From Cordia subcordata (taxonomy: Eukaryota; Streptophyta; Magnoliopsida; Boraginales; Cordiaceae), in contig JAPTOF010000008.1 of the NCBI GenBank assembly GCA_028554755.1, forward strand, positions 13,683,001-13,747,000: a DNA stretch of 64,000 nt. Reading direction: 5' to 3'. The position numbers were made by a program, and so were the translations under genes. Shown here piece by piece: positions 34,977 through 45,360 of the stretch. The notes under the pieces are model-generated. The model saw nothing but the letters and a program-made list of their open reading frames with translations, ran no database searches and was not told the DNA's origin. The first letter of the stretch is position 1, and each line of letters starts with the position of its first letter.

Positions 34977-35910
34977 CTTGAAAAACCAAAACTCAATTAA
35001 AGTCAAACCAACAAGTGCCCTGAAAAACCAAATAAGCTTCAAGCCAAACAAAGCCTTAAAACCATCGTTTGCTGCCAAAATTGAAGCTCACGTTTTCATT
35101 AATGAAATTGCACAATATTGGTACCAAAAGTTTCCTCCCGTCGAGAGGAGTTGATCGACGGTATTCACGTCACGTATTGGTGGTTGGAATCACGTTTTTC
35201 GAAACTTGAAGGTCGCAGATTTTCTTGGGGGTCACCGACTGTGCTCCGGTGTGAATATCGGCAATTGAAAGGTGCCGTGAGGTATACGCTCGACGAGGAT
35301 CAATTTGGTACAAGCGGTGCGAAGTTTCGTAGATCGGATTGAGAGTTGCCATTGGAGAAGCCTTGAAGCTCTCCGGGGACAAGGTGGTTGTTGGCGGAGT
35401 TCCAGTGGGTTATTCGGTGTTTAGAGGCTATTGACCAACTTGCCGTTCGACGAGGAGAACAACGGTAGTTGTCGCGTCGATTTTGGTGGCCGAACAAAGA
35501 AGTTAGCGTTGGGTCGGGTTGGTTTTTTGTTTGGGTTGAAAAGTGGTGAAGAAGAAAGCACCTGCGGGTTCTTGGGTATTGGTTTCAGGTCAGATTGGTT
35601 ATTGAGTTTGGGTGGTTTGAATTTGTTCTTAGACGGGGGTGTTTTTTTTTTTGGGTCGAGTAGAGTTTTTTGGTGGAGTTTGGACTGCGTTTTATTTTTT
35701 GTTGGGCTCTAGGTTTTGTTTTAGGCTTGGATTGAAAGTCTTAGGTTGTTGTTGTTTTTTTTGGTGTGTTGGGCTTGGGTAGTTTCCAAAAAAAAAAAAA
35801 AATTTCTTTGGGCTTGGGTTTTGGATATAGCCTAAGAGGAAAAAGAAAAGAAAAGAGTTTTTATTTTTGGATTTGGGCCTAGTCCAGAAAACAAGAAAAA
35901 AAAAACTGAT
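34977..35910 (+). other. Untranslated leader of the Tnt1-like copia
   Basis: Follows the second primer site. GT-rich and GC-richer than its surroundings, including an oligo-G/T stretch and a poly-A run at 35789-35801. Several short open frames exist on both strands but none has protein-like similarity. Together with the W-box block the leader is about 1.2 kb. Confidence 0.6.
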
Positions 35911-36155
35911 TTGACCATCTGACCAGATTTGACCTTTGACCAGCGTTGACCAGCGTTGACCGGGTTTGACTTTGACTATTGACCATTGACCAAGGGTTGA
36001 CCAGATTTGACCAGAGCCTTGCCCCACGTTTTTCGACGTGCTGAGTCCATTTTTGGGCTCTGTTTTTCCAAATTCTACTCCAAAGTACGTGTTTAGGGAC
36101 AGTGTTGACTTTGACCAATAGGTTTGACTTTGACTAGTGTTGACCAAAGTTGACC
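35911..36155 (+). promoter_or_regulatory. Cluster of 17 W-box (TTGACC/T) motifs in the leader
   Basis: Seventeen TTGAC[C/T] hexamers occur on the plus strand in 245 bp: 11 between 35911 and 36015, six between 36104 and 36155. W-boxes are the binding sites of WRKY transcription factors. The block is part of a larger imperfect repeat (see the similar 'cgacgtgctgagtccattttt' at 36034 and 'caacgtgctgaatccgttttt' at 36178). A regulatory role is inference; it may simply be a repeat-rich leader. Confidence 0.55.
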
Positions 36156-36205
36156 AGGGGTGTTCCTAAGGTTTATCAACGTGCTGAATCCGTTTTTGCG
36201 GTCCA

Positions 36206-38368
36206 TTGAGACAAATTCCATCTCGAAGTGTGAGTTTTGAGCAAACGAAGTTGTCTTCCACAGGTGAAAAGTTTGAAATCGAGAAGTTTGACGGGAGAAC
36301 GAGTTTCAGTCTTTGGAGGATCAGATTCAAGGCATTTATGACAATGCAAGGACTTTGGAAAGTCATTGAAGAAGTGATCCCGGTAAAGATGGAACCAGCA
36401 GCAAGAGAAGAACTCGAAACGAAAGCCTTGAGTGCAATACATATGTCCGTGACAAATAAAGTATTGCTAGAGATTGCTGAGAAAACGACAGCAGTTGAGG
36501 CTTGGAATACTTTGGTGGAATTGTATGCATCTAAATCTCTCACAAATCGCCTCTACTTGAAGAAGCGATTGTATCATCTTAGAATGAAAGAAGGTACCTC
36601 ACTAAAACAACACCTTGATGAGTTTACCTTTTGTTTTATTGCTTTGAAGGATGTGGGTGCTAAAATTGATGACGAAGACCAAGCTATGATCGTATTATGC
36701 TCCTTACCACCTTCATATATGAACTTTGTGGACACTATGTTGTACGGGAGGGATAAACTTACCTTTGAAAATGTAATTACTTCATTAAAATCAAAGAATC
36801 TTCAAACACGTATTCCGGGACATAGGGAAGAAGTTCATGGGGAACGTTTAGTGAGTAGAGGGAGATCGGAGAATAGAGGGGGATTTTCGAGTAGAAAGAA
36901 AAGCAAGTCAAGGTCAAAATCAAGAGTAAGGAAGCTACGCTGTTTTAAGTGTGGTGAAAAGGGTCACATTAAGAAAGAATGTCCAAAACTGAAAAAGGGA
37001 AAGAAAAAGGTGGAGAATTCAGCTAATGTGGTGGAGAGTCTTGTGATGATGGAGATAACTCGAGTAGTCTTGGGAAGTTTTGGTGTGAGTGGATCACGAT
37101 GGCATAATCAATGGATTCTTGATACTGGTGCAACGTTCCATATGTGTCCTAGGCGCGACTGGTTCTCTTCTTATTCCAAAAGAGAAGGGAAAGTCTTTCT
37201 AGGCAATGATCTTTCGTTGAAGGTGGAGGGAATGGGTATCGTAAATATCAAGATGTTTGATGGTATTACAAGATCTCTCGAGTGTTGGCATGTACCGGAG
37301 CTGAAGAAAAACTTGATTTCTCTTGGACGTTTGGATTCTCATGGATACAAATTCCGAAGTGAGAATGGTGTCTTAAAGGTGACCATAGGTGCAATTGTGC
37401 TCTTGAAAGGAAACTTGACTGGCGGTCTATATGTCCTTCAAGGTAGTACAGTTACAGGTGTTGCAGCTGTTACATCCGAGGAGAGTGATAATGACACTAT
37501 GCAGTTGTGGCACAAAAGGTTGGGCCATATGAGTGAGAGGGGACTGACCGAGCTGAGTAAGAGGGATTTGCTTTGTGGACAAAGAACTGGAAAGCTTGAA
37601 TTCTGTGAGCATTGTGTCTTTGGAAAGCAAACCAGGGTGAAGTTCAGCAAGGGGCAGGAGAACACCAAAGGTATACTTGATTATATTCATTCTAATCTTT
37701 GGGGTCTTAATAAAGTTCCTTCCAAGAAAGGTGCCAGGTATTACATCACTTTCATTGATGCATACTCTCGGATGGTGTGGGTATACATCTTGAAAACTAA
37801 AGATAAGACGTTTCCAACATTTGTTGAGTGGAAGACGTTGATTGAGAAGCAGACTAGTAAACAAAGTAAGCGTCTTAGGACTGACAATGGGTTGGAATAT
37901 TGCAATAAAGAGTTTGATGAGTTCTGCAGGAAACATGGCATTGTGAGACACTGCACATGTGTAAGGACACCACAACAGAATGGAGTTGCAGAACGCACGA
38001 ATAGAACTCTGGTGGAGAGAGCTCGTTGTATGCTCTCCCAATCTGGTTTGAGTCAAGACTTTTGGGCTGAAGCCGTCAATATGGCATGCTACTTGGTGAA
38101 TAGGTCTCCATCCAAAGCTATTGAATTGAAAACTCCTTTTGAGTTATGGTCTGGTAAGCTTGCTGGCTACTCTCGATTGAGGGTGTTCGGTTGCTCTGCA
38201 TACGCTCACGTGAAGGATGGCAAGTTGGAGCCGAGGGCAAAGAAATGCATATTTCTAGGCTATGCGTCTGAGAGGAAAGGTTACAGGTTGTGGTGCACAG
38301 ATCCAAAGTCTCCAAGTTTCCTCATCAGCAGGGATGTCATATTCAATGAGTCTGCTTTATTAGACTAA
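36206..38368 (+). pseudogene. copia gag-PR-IN (first 720 codons of gag-pol)
   Basis: Open from TTG at 36206; the first in-frame ATG (about 36337) is already inside conserved gag, so the native start is unclear or lost. Residues about 20-230 are gag (EKFDGRTSFSLWRIRFKAFM and onward). The CCHC knuckle CFKCGEKGHIKKEC starts at residue 246. Protease WILDTGATFHM has Asp306. The integrase zinc site is His436, His441, Cys467, Cys470. The catalytic triad is Asp518, Asp560, Glu596, with 35 residues between the last two. GKLEPRAKKCIFLGYASERK follows in the integrase C-terminus. It ends at TAA 38366-38368, which is one base from CAA. Confidence 0.9.
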
Positions 38369-40207
38369 GAAAAGGAGAAAGTGGTAGCTGGTCTAGACCA
38401 CGGTGTCAAAGAGCAGGTGGAGGTATTTGCTGATGTTCCAAATGTTCCATCTAGCAGCCAAATTCAACCGACTCAATCAACTGAGGTGCATGATCAAAAT
38501 GTGCTTGAACAACAGAAGTACAGCATTGCCACTGGGCGAGAAAGAAGATAGATTAGAGAGCCTCAAAGGTACGGATACGCTGATCTTGTTGCTTATGCTT
38601 TGACTGTTGCCAAAACAATTGAAGGACATGAGCCGAATTCATACAAAGAGGCCATATCTGGGAAAGATTCTGCTCAGTGGGTGGGTGCCATGAGTGAGGA
38701 GATTGAGTCTCTTCATAAGAATCAAATATGGGAGCTTGTTGAATTGCCTAAGGGACAGCGAGTTGTCGATTGCAAATGGGTTTACAAGAAAAAGGAAGGT
38801 ACTCCATGGGTTGAAGGTCCTCGATACAAGGCACCGTTGGTGAAAAAAGGGTATACACAAAGGGAGGGTGTTGACTTCAATGAAGTGTTCTCTCCGGTTG
38901 TGAAGCATAATTCCATTAGGGTTTTACTTGCCTTGGTTGCTCTTCATGACTTAGAGCTTGAGCAGCTAAATGTGAAAACGCCATTTTTGCATGGTGATCT
39001 TGAAGAGCAAATTTACATGAGTCAACCGGAGGGGTATGTAGTTCCTAGTAAGGAGAACTATATTTGCAAACTGAAGAAGTCCTTGTATGGGTTGAAGCAG
39101 TCACCTCGGCAATGGTATAAGAGATTTGACACATTCATGGTAGGTGCTGGATACACAAGGAGTGCCTATGACAGCTGTGTGTATCTCAAAAGGTTTCTAG
39201 ATGGTTCGTTTGTGTACTTGCTGTTGTATGTCGATGATATGCTTATTGGTTCTAAAAGCATGTCTGCAATCGACGAATTAAAGAAGCAGCTAGGTGATGA
39301 GTTTGAGATGAAGGATCTTGGAGCAGCGAAGAAAATTCTTGGCATGGAGATTCATAGATATAGAAACGCTGGGAAGCTGTTCTTGTCTCAACAGAGTTAT
39401 ATGGAGAAAGTGCTACAGCGTTTTGGGATGCTGAAAGCAAAGCCTGTGAGTGTGCCGCTTACTGCTCATTTCAAGTTGTCTGTAGATTTGTCGCCTAAAA
39501 CTGAGGAGGAGGTGGAGCATATGTCTCATGTTCTATACTCGAGTGCTGTTGGTAGCTTGATGTATGCTATGGTGTACACTCGTCCTGATATTTCACATGC
39601 AGTTAGTGTTGTGAGCAGGTATATGACATCACCTGGGAAAGCACACTGGGAAGTGGTGAAATGGATAATGAGATATTTGCGTGGTACTACGAATGTAGGT
39701 TTACTATTTAACAAAATGACTGGAGATTGCGCGAGGTTGGTGGGTTATTGTGATTCAGACTTTGTGGGTGACCTTGATAAGAGAAGATCTCTGACGGGTT
39801 ACGTGTTTACTCTTTCTGGATGTGTTATCAGTTGAAAAGTGACATTACAGTCTACTGTGGCATTGTCGACTACTGAAACGGAGTACATGGCAATTGCAGA
39901 AGCTGTGAAGGAGGCCATGTAGTTACAAGGCTTGGTTCATGATCTTGGACTACAACAAGATACAAGTGCAGTCTTTTGTGATAGTTAGAGTGCAATTCAT
40001 CTGACGAAGAATCAGATGTATCATGAGAGGACTAAACACATTGATATCATATATCACTTTATCAGAGATGTTGTATCACAAGGAATCATATTGGTGCAGA
40101 AGATATCTACCCATGAGAATCCAGCAAATATGATGACTAAGGTGGTTCCAGTCAGCAAGTTTAAGCATTGCTTGGACTTGGTTGCTATTTGCGGTGCGGA
40201 GCATTGA
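38369..40207 (+). pseudogene. copia RT-RNase H (rest of gag-pol, same frame)
   Basis: Continues in the same frame as 36206 past the stop. The linker has REPQRYGYADLVAYAL. RT has CKWVYKKKEGTPW, YTQREGVDFNEVFSPVVKH, CKLKKSLYGLKQSPRQWYKR and the catalytic YVDD at residues 1008-1011 (39227-39238). RNase H has CDSDFVGDLDKRRSLTGY, ALSTTETEYMAIAEAV, and DVVSQGIILVQKISTHENPA near the end. Stops interrupt at 38549, 39833, 39920 and 39986. Each replaces a Gln or Trp codon expected from the family and needs only one transition. Confidence 0.9.
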
Positions 40208-40263
40208 GCTCTTAGAGGCAGTTGGCTGCAGGATGATGGTGTATTGATTGGAGCAAATACGTG

Positions 40264-40277
40264 CCAAAGTGGAAATT
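40264..40277 (+). promoter_or_regulatory. Polypurine tract before the 3' LTR
   Basis: 'ccaaagtggaaatt' sits directly before TGTTG of the 3' LTR. The normal form in this lineage is a purine run such as AAGTGGGAGAT. This copy is slightly decayed. Confidence 0.65.
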
Positions 40278-40606
40278 TGTTGAATGTGGCCCGTATTCTT
40301 GGGCAATAAGAATAGCAGATTTCCTTGTTAGCATATTACTTTATTCGTTTGTTACCTTTTGTAGCACATAATTAATTAGTTGCCATTTCTGCTTAATAGG
40401 TTTAGGAAACCTTTGCACTATAAATATGTGGCAATACTCATTATGTTATGTGTGAGAGAGAAACCAAAGTGAGAGCCTTGTAGCATTCGTGATCAATAAT
40501 ATTATTCTCTGCTGCCCGTGGACGTAGGCTTTAAAGTCGAACCACGTAATTCTTGTGTCCGTTATTTCTTCTCATATTCTTCGAATTTGCATGTTTTTCC
40601 CCAACA
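40278..40606 (+). repeat. 3' LTR of the Tnt1-like copia
   Basis: 329 bp, TGTTGAATG...CCCCAACA, same length as the 5' LTR with 10 substitutions by eye and no indel. It is followed by the target duplication ATGTT at 40607-40611. It does not carry the R-U5 duplication. Confidence 0.95.
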
Positions 40607-40689
40607 ATGTTCTTATTACAAAAACTATATTTTCTAATTTGTACTTTTAAGCGCTTATTTTATGTCATCTTAATCTTTTTCTTTTAAGG

Positions 40690-41130
40690 TACGTCTACAA
40701 TTGAATGGATCTTATATTTCTAACAAACAAAAGACCTTTGACGTTGATGATTTCCCAAGAAATGTATATGTCACATATGGCAAATATTTGAAAAAACTAG
40801 TATGAGTTCGAATATATACATTCATTAAATTTATATCATATATATTATGAAACTAATATCTTATAATTCTACTTCCATTTTTTTTTTATCTAGATTGTAC
40901 CAAAACAAATATGCTAATGCAAAATGCTTATGTGATATTTAATAAGTTGCACTTAAATCAATTAAAGGAGATTTCAAGGATTGGGGTTGTTGGAAACGAA
41001 GAGGATCATGCTTTATGTTGAAAGGTTGGGCTATAATTTGCGACGCATTTCATTTGAGGAAAGGGAATGTTTGTGTGTTTGAATGTACGGATTCAATCTA
41101 TCATTTCTCATTTCGTGTGGTTAGTTAGTA
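40690..41130 (+). pseudogene. B3-domain-like gene fragment
   Basis: An AG-preceded segment at 40690-40806 reads VRLQLNGSYISNKQKTFDVD then a stop. A second at about 40966-41130 reads GDFKDWGCWKRRGSCFMLKG, WAIICDAFHLRKGNVCVFEC and YHFSFRVVS, then a stop. The 'GW..F...H.L..GD.CVFE......F.V' pattern is the end of a plant B3 DNA-binding domain (REM-like). No start, no full domain. It lies between a Helitron helicase and Helitron-like 3' ends, so gene capture is likely. Introns are implied by the AG/GT borders. Confidence 0.45.
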
Positions 41131-41356
41131 GATTGTGATTGAATATGCAACCAAGTAACGTTATATGAAATTAATCTATAAATGCCATATGAAAGTTTAT
41201 ATTTTTTTAATTTGCTTTTTATCTTATAATTACGGTTTGATTTAATTTCCACAACAATGTAATTTGAAACAGAAATATTTTTTTCCTATTCATTGTAATT
41301 GGTTTTGTCCATTGTAATTAGTATTTATACTTTTCAATGTTTAATTTCACATTACT
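41131..41356. other. AT-rich DNA after the B3-like fragment
   Basis: Short non-coding stretch up to the Helitron-like hairpin. Nothing recognised. Confidence 0.4.
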
Positions 41357-41385
41357 ACACGTGCAACGCATAGGTGGGACTCTAG
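41357..41385 (+). mobile_element. Candidate Helitron 3' terminus (hairpin then CTAG)
   Basis: 'acacgtgcaacgcataggt' followed by 'gggactCTAG|T' resembles the plant Helitron end, a GC-rich hairpin of the form CCCGTGCAACGCACGGG a few bases before CTRR. The stem is degraded (about 5 of 8 pairs). It is about 2.9 kb from the helicase end once the copia insertion is subtracted. Confidence 0.5.
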
Positions 41386-41669
41386 TATCATATATTTTAA
41401 GAATCTATTATCCCAAACTTGGCATGTGTACATCGTAATTTATATCCGTTGATCACACTTGTAAATATATAATATCCAACTTAAAAATTAGTGAAAAAAA
41501 TTATTTTTAATATTTGGTTTTCCTTTTTTTGTTTTAATAATTATAATATTATATCACCTAATTACATTTGAATCAATGTAGAATCTTGATAAGATGTAAG
41601 AAAATATGAAATATATTAATCTGAAAAAAATTAACATTCACTTAGATTACATAAAATTTTTATTATATT

Positions 41670-41697
41670 CTGTGCAATGCACCGGACTAGCGGCTAG
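41670..41697 (+). mobile_element. Second candidate Helitron 3' terminus
   Basis: 'ctgtgcaatgcaccg' forms a hairpin (5 of 6 pairs, loop AAT) and is followed by 'gaCTAGcggCTAG|T'. It could be the end of a second, non-autonomous Helitron occupying 41386-41697, or the real end of the large one. Confidence 0.45.
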
Positions 41698-42450
41698 TTA
41701 TATAATATTGTGTTACGTGTGCTGTGAGAGATTGGTGGGTGGGCTGTTGGGCGTTATGGGTTCGTGGGAGGAAAACTTGGGTTTTAAATGGCCAGGTGAG
41801 GGGTTGATCAAGTGGGCTTTGTATAAAAAAATATGGTTGCTCCTTTAATTTCTTTCAATTTTGCTGCGTGTTTTTGAAAATGTGCTGCTGCTTCCTTTTA
41901 AATATGAGTGTGTGTGGTGTAAGGTTGTGTGATTGCATGTAAACGTGGGTTGTATGTGTGTGTGTGTGCTTATATTATTATTATTGTTGTTGTTGTTGTT
42001 GTTCTTGTTCTTTTTAATTCTATTCTAACCAACTAACTAAAATCTAAATAACTTAATTAATACCATTAAAGTATGTCCTAAAACCCTAATATTTAATTAA
42101 GATGCTCTAATGCTAATTAATAATCATTAATTAATCCTAACTAATTAAATAACTAAAATAATTTAATTAAACTAATGAGTATAATTAATTAACTAGATTA
42201 TTAATTTAACTAATCAACTAATTAATTAAATTAAAACCTAACTAATTAACAACAAATAAAAAAACTAGATTAAATTAATACTAACTAAAATAAAAATAAT
42301 AAAGGCATAAAAAGGTAATGAATGGCACACAACGCAAAAACACTTAATAAACACTCAAAAGCATAAAATAGACAACATTAGTACCAGAATACGTGCACAT
42401 ACTCTTTCCAAATCATCTAATTGATAGCCAAAAATGCAAACACATCAATA
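41698..42450 (-). repeat. 3' LTR (part) of the outer non-autonomous gypsy-type element
   Basis: On the minus strand the PPT 'ggagaaggtttgaggg' (complement of 42451-42466) is followed by TATTGATGTGTTTGC, the LTR start (others here begin TGTTGATG). The LTR runs left into AT-rich repeats of 'taattaa' and a (GT)n/(ATT)n/(GTT)n microsatellite at 41945-42003. Its far end is not determined. Its sequence differs from the 2.1-kb LTRs, so it is a related but separate family. Confidence 0.55.
41945..42003. repeat. Compound microsatellite
   Basis: 'tgtgtgtgtgtg', then (att)4, then (gtt)7 with minor interruptions. Confidence 0.9.
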
Positions 42451-43026
42451 CCCTCAAACCTTCTCCTTACTTGTCCTTAAGCAAACCGATACCAAAGCTC
42501 ATCTTTATATTTTTCTAAGAATTGTCAGTTGCATTGACTCAATATCCTTTCAACTCTAAGGGGTACGAGGCCTTACTCCTTTAAGAACACACCAAGTGTG
42601 TTTAAGCCACTACACTGTCATGCTAAAAGCAAATGCACACCATAGGTGTTGATGCTTCTTGCCTCCTCTACACTCTCATGGTCCATTCAACATACCCTTA
42701 TCCCTTTTATTCAAGGGAATAGAACAACGTAAAGAAAGAAAATACAAACACAATGGCTCACTTTTGATGGAAAGGGCCTTATTCGGAATATAACAAAAGA
42801 ACCAAAAACATCATCATGACAATCATTCACATACTTTTTCTTTTTTTTTTTATAACTTTTTCCCTTTTTGCTCTTTTTCTTTTTCTCCTTTTTTTTTTTT
42901 CCTTTTTTCACAACTTTGTAATTTTTTTTCTTTTTTCACAACTTTATAATTTTTTTTCTTTCTTTTTGGAAATTCATAACAACTAGAGGTTAAGGCACAC
43001 CAAAAGAACCACTTAAGGAAGGGTAC
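42451..43026 (-). mobile_element. Outer non-autonomous element, 3' internal part (left of the copia insertion)
   Basis: On the minus strand this carries the signposts seen at 51835-52435: 'ttgattgg'-like sequence after the insertion point, the oligo-A/T-rich run (42838-42960), 'ttaaggacaagtaaggagaa' and the PPT. Its continuation is at 60131, because joining the two sides gives 'gatatgagtacccttcctt'. That matches the uninterrupted 'gatatgagtacctctttct' at 51813 and 'gatacgagttctccttcct' at 25698. Confidence 0.7.
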
Positions 43027-44968
43027 TATAGGATCAATGATATTACATGTGGTCTATCTTAGTTCATATTTTTAAAAAAATTCTACCAAGAAAACGTGTT
43101 AGGAAAATAAAATAATTTAGGAAAATAAAATAATCACATAACACACACAAGAACATGCTTAAGAACATATAGAACATAACTAGTATTTGCGAAATATGTA
43201 AAGCTAACCTCTTGAAGTGTGGGGCCTTTGATGAAGCTATAACTGTCACGAGCTTTGTTCTTGCTCACAAACAAGGCCACAAAAATTTTTACTAAAAGCG
43301 TGTCGCAATAGACAACTCCCTAGCCTTCTTTCCTATGATTGAAGAGACTTATCTTGAGAGAATAGTCTTTTGTGTGGGAAGAGGCAAAGCAATATGCTTT
43401 TGAAAAACTAGAGCAAAAATCACATAGTAAGTGTGTACTATGTGTTGTAGTATTTTCTTGCCAAAGAGGAAGAAATCAACTACAAAGTGGATTACATAAA
43501 TGGTGTAGGGTCTTGCCTATTGATAAAAAGAATCTTGGCACCCCAAGTTGGTAATCTTTCCATGTGGGAGAAAATTTCTCATGTAGTAATTCCTTTATGC
43601 AACTTGTCCACTTGTCTTGGAAGACTTTTGCAAGTTGTCAACTCATCTAGTAAGACTTGTGGAGGTTGTCCACTTGTCTTGAAAAACTTGTACAAGTTGT
43701 CCACTTGTCTTGGAAGATGTGGGCCAACCCCACCATCCAAGCCCAACACATAGTCCATAATCCATAATCCATGTGGAGGCCTAAGCCTAATAGGAAACCA
43801 ACCTATCCTAATTAAGTTATCTTGGACTCTAAAGAAAGCCCAAACTCAATTCCAAGCTTTTGGCCCAATAAGGCTACTACTACAATATGAAATTTGCTCT
43901 TTCAAAATTACTCTCTCAAAGTCATTTCAAATAGAGAAAGGACCAAGACGACACAATTAACCTTGGCTTCCAAAAATAATAAAAAATGTCCTTGTCCTAT
44001 CTAGGCAACATAATAATTATTTTTAACTTCGATCTATTCCACCATAAGATCAAAGTTGTACTCCAAGAATAATTGCTATTACCCAGAAGCTTATCACAAA
44101 AGAATGTGAATTTTGTCTTTGCCCTACTAAATAATCGACCATAATGCCCTTCTATGTATACCCACAGCTAAGGCCGATCCTTTGGCTTGTGTACTATCAC
44201 CTCCTTAGCTACATCTTTTTTTGTTGGGTTTTTTGTCCTATTGTCAACCATCCTTGGTAGTGGAATCTCTTGATCTAGGGAGCGACCTTAAGCCATATGA
44301 TCGATACATCTATAAATTTAGTATCACTAGATCTAGATTCGGATGATAAATTTGGACAATCCTAAAGGGGGCACATAGATTCCATATTGCATATGCATGT
44401 TCCAATTAATTAGAACTTAGCACTCAACGCACAAGGCTGTTGATCCTAATAAAGTAAGATCTCACCCATAGTGAATCAAATTACCAAATCCTAACTTCGA
44501 CATATGCTTAAGATTAAGAGCAATGATCATTTAGTAGCAGTGAGTATCTTGTTTTCTTTCTTTGATAGTATATCTCTAGAAAACATACTCACAATGGTCC
44601 TGTCCAATATGTGACACACGTACTATCGAGACAAATCTGGAAAGTCCTCTAATGACCTAGGTAGATCACCCTCACCAATAAGACTTGCTTAATATAACCT
44701 TATCTGAGTAGACTGCCCAACACTATCATTCGGTTGCGGACTCAATTTATGACATGACTAAATCATAGACTTGGACTTACTGTACGTCCAGCCTTACTGC
44801 AGACCCAAGTCATTAGTTCCAGTAAAGGGAACTTTATACATACATCAATAAAACATACCAGAGATAATACTTAAATAACTCATAATGTGATTTAACAAAA
44901 TAATTATACATTATTTAACATCCAAAATGTCATATATAAGTGAGATTTAGGGCATACTAATCCTAACA
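43027..44968 (-). repeat. 3' LTR of the nested copia
   Basis: Ends 'atactaatcctaaca', followed by the minus-strand PPT GCAAGTGAGAGAT (complement of 44969-44981). Matches 58270-60130 throughout, from 'attacatgtggtctatc' to the end. Confidence 0.85.
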
Positions 44969-44982
44969 ATCTCTCACTTGCA

Positions 44983-45360
44983 CTATAGATCACTTTTGCA
45001 CAACTTAATACCCATAGATTCCAAATATGCGTTAAACATTTTCTCTGGAAGAGTCTTTGCAAATGAGTCTGCCAGGTTTTCCGATGAAGCTATCTTTTCA
45101 ACTACTACATCCCCTCTCTGGATAAACTCACAGATCAAACGATATTTCCATTCAATGTGTTTAACCTTTTTGTGATTCCTGGGCTCTTTGCACTGTGAAA
45201 TAGCACCATTGTTTTTGCAATACAACATTATCGATTTGTGAACTGCCAGCACAACCTCTAGGTCTAAACGGAACTTTCTTAGCCATATTGCCTCTTTTAC
45301 AGCCTCAGATGCTGCTACATACTCGGCCTCCATGGTATAGTTAGTAATACAATTTTGCGT
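44983..45360 (-). pseudogene. copia RNase H, C-terminal half
   Basis: Reads TMEAEYVAASEAVKEAIWLR, LYCKNNGAISQCKEPRNHKK, KHIEWKYRLICEFIQRGDVV, SSENLADSFAKTLPEKMFN. These are the catalytic Glu block (EAEY) and end of copia RNase H. The Asp of 'YCDN' is Lys (CKN), removing a catalytic residue. The first half lies to the right in broken frames. Confidence 0.85.

Larger units (their letters stand above)
34438..40606 (+). mobile_element. Nearly intact Tnt1/Tork-like Ty1/copia retrotransposon
   Basis: Two 329-bp LTRs (34438-34766, 40278-40606) are flanked by a perfect 5-bp target duplication ATGTT (34433-34437 and 40607-40611). They differ at 10 positions by my count, 9 of them transitions. The element has an iMet primer site, a long leader, one gag-pol reading frame (36206-40207) with five stops and no frameshift, and a PPT-like 'ccaaagtggaaatt' before the 3' LTR. 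It is the youngest and best preserved element here. About 3% LTR divergence suggests insertion on the order of a million years ago, using the usual plant rate (inference). Confidence 0.95.

Noticed and set aside
34606..34989. 127-codon minus-strand frame with an internal repeat in the protein
   Set aside because: The repeat is the duplicated R-U5-PBS of the copia LTR, and the frame has no family similarity.
35692..36147. Minus-strand frames rich in Trp, Ser, Gln across the leader
   Set aside because: They are translations of the TTGAC-rich repeat and homopolymers on the other strand.
37427..38056. 209-codon minus-strand frame
   Set aside because: It is the reverse-strand shadow of well-supported copia integrase on the plus strand.
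42838..42960. Poly-T rich run as a terminator or poly-A tail of a LINE/SINE
   Set aside because: The matching position in the plus-strand LARD is likewise A-rich (51900-51985), so it is part of the element's 3' region. No LINE ORF is nearby.
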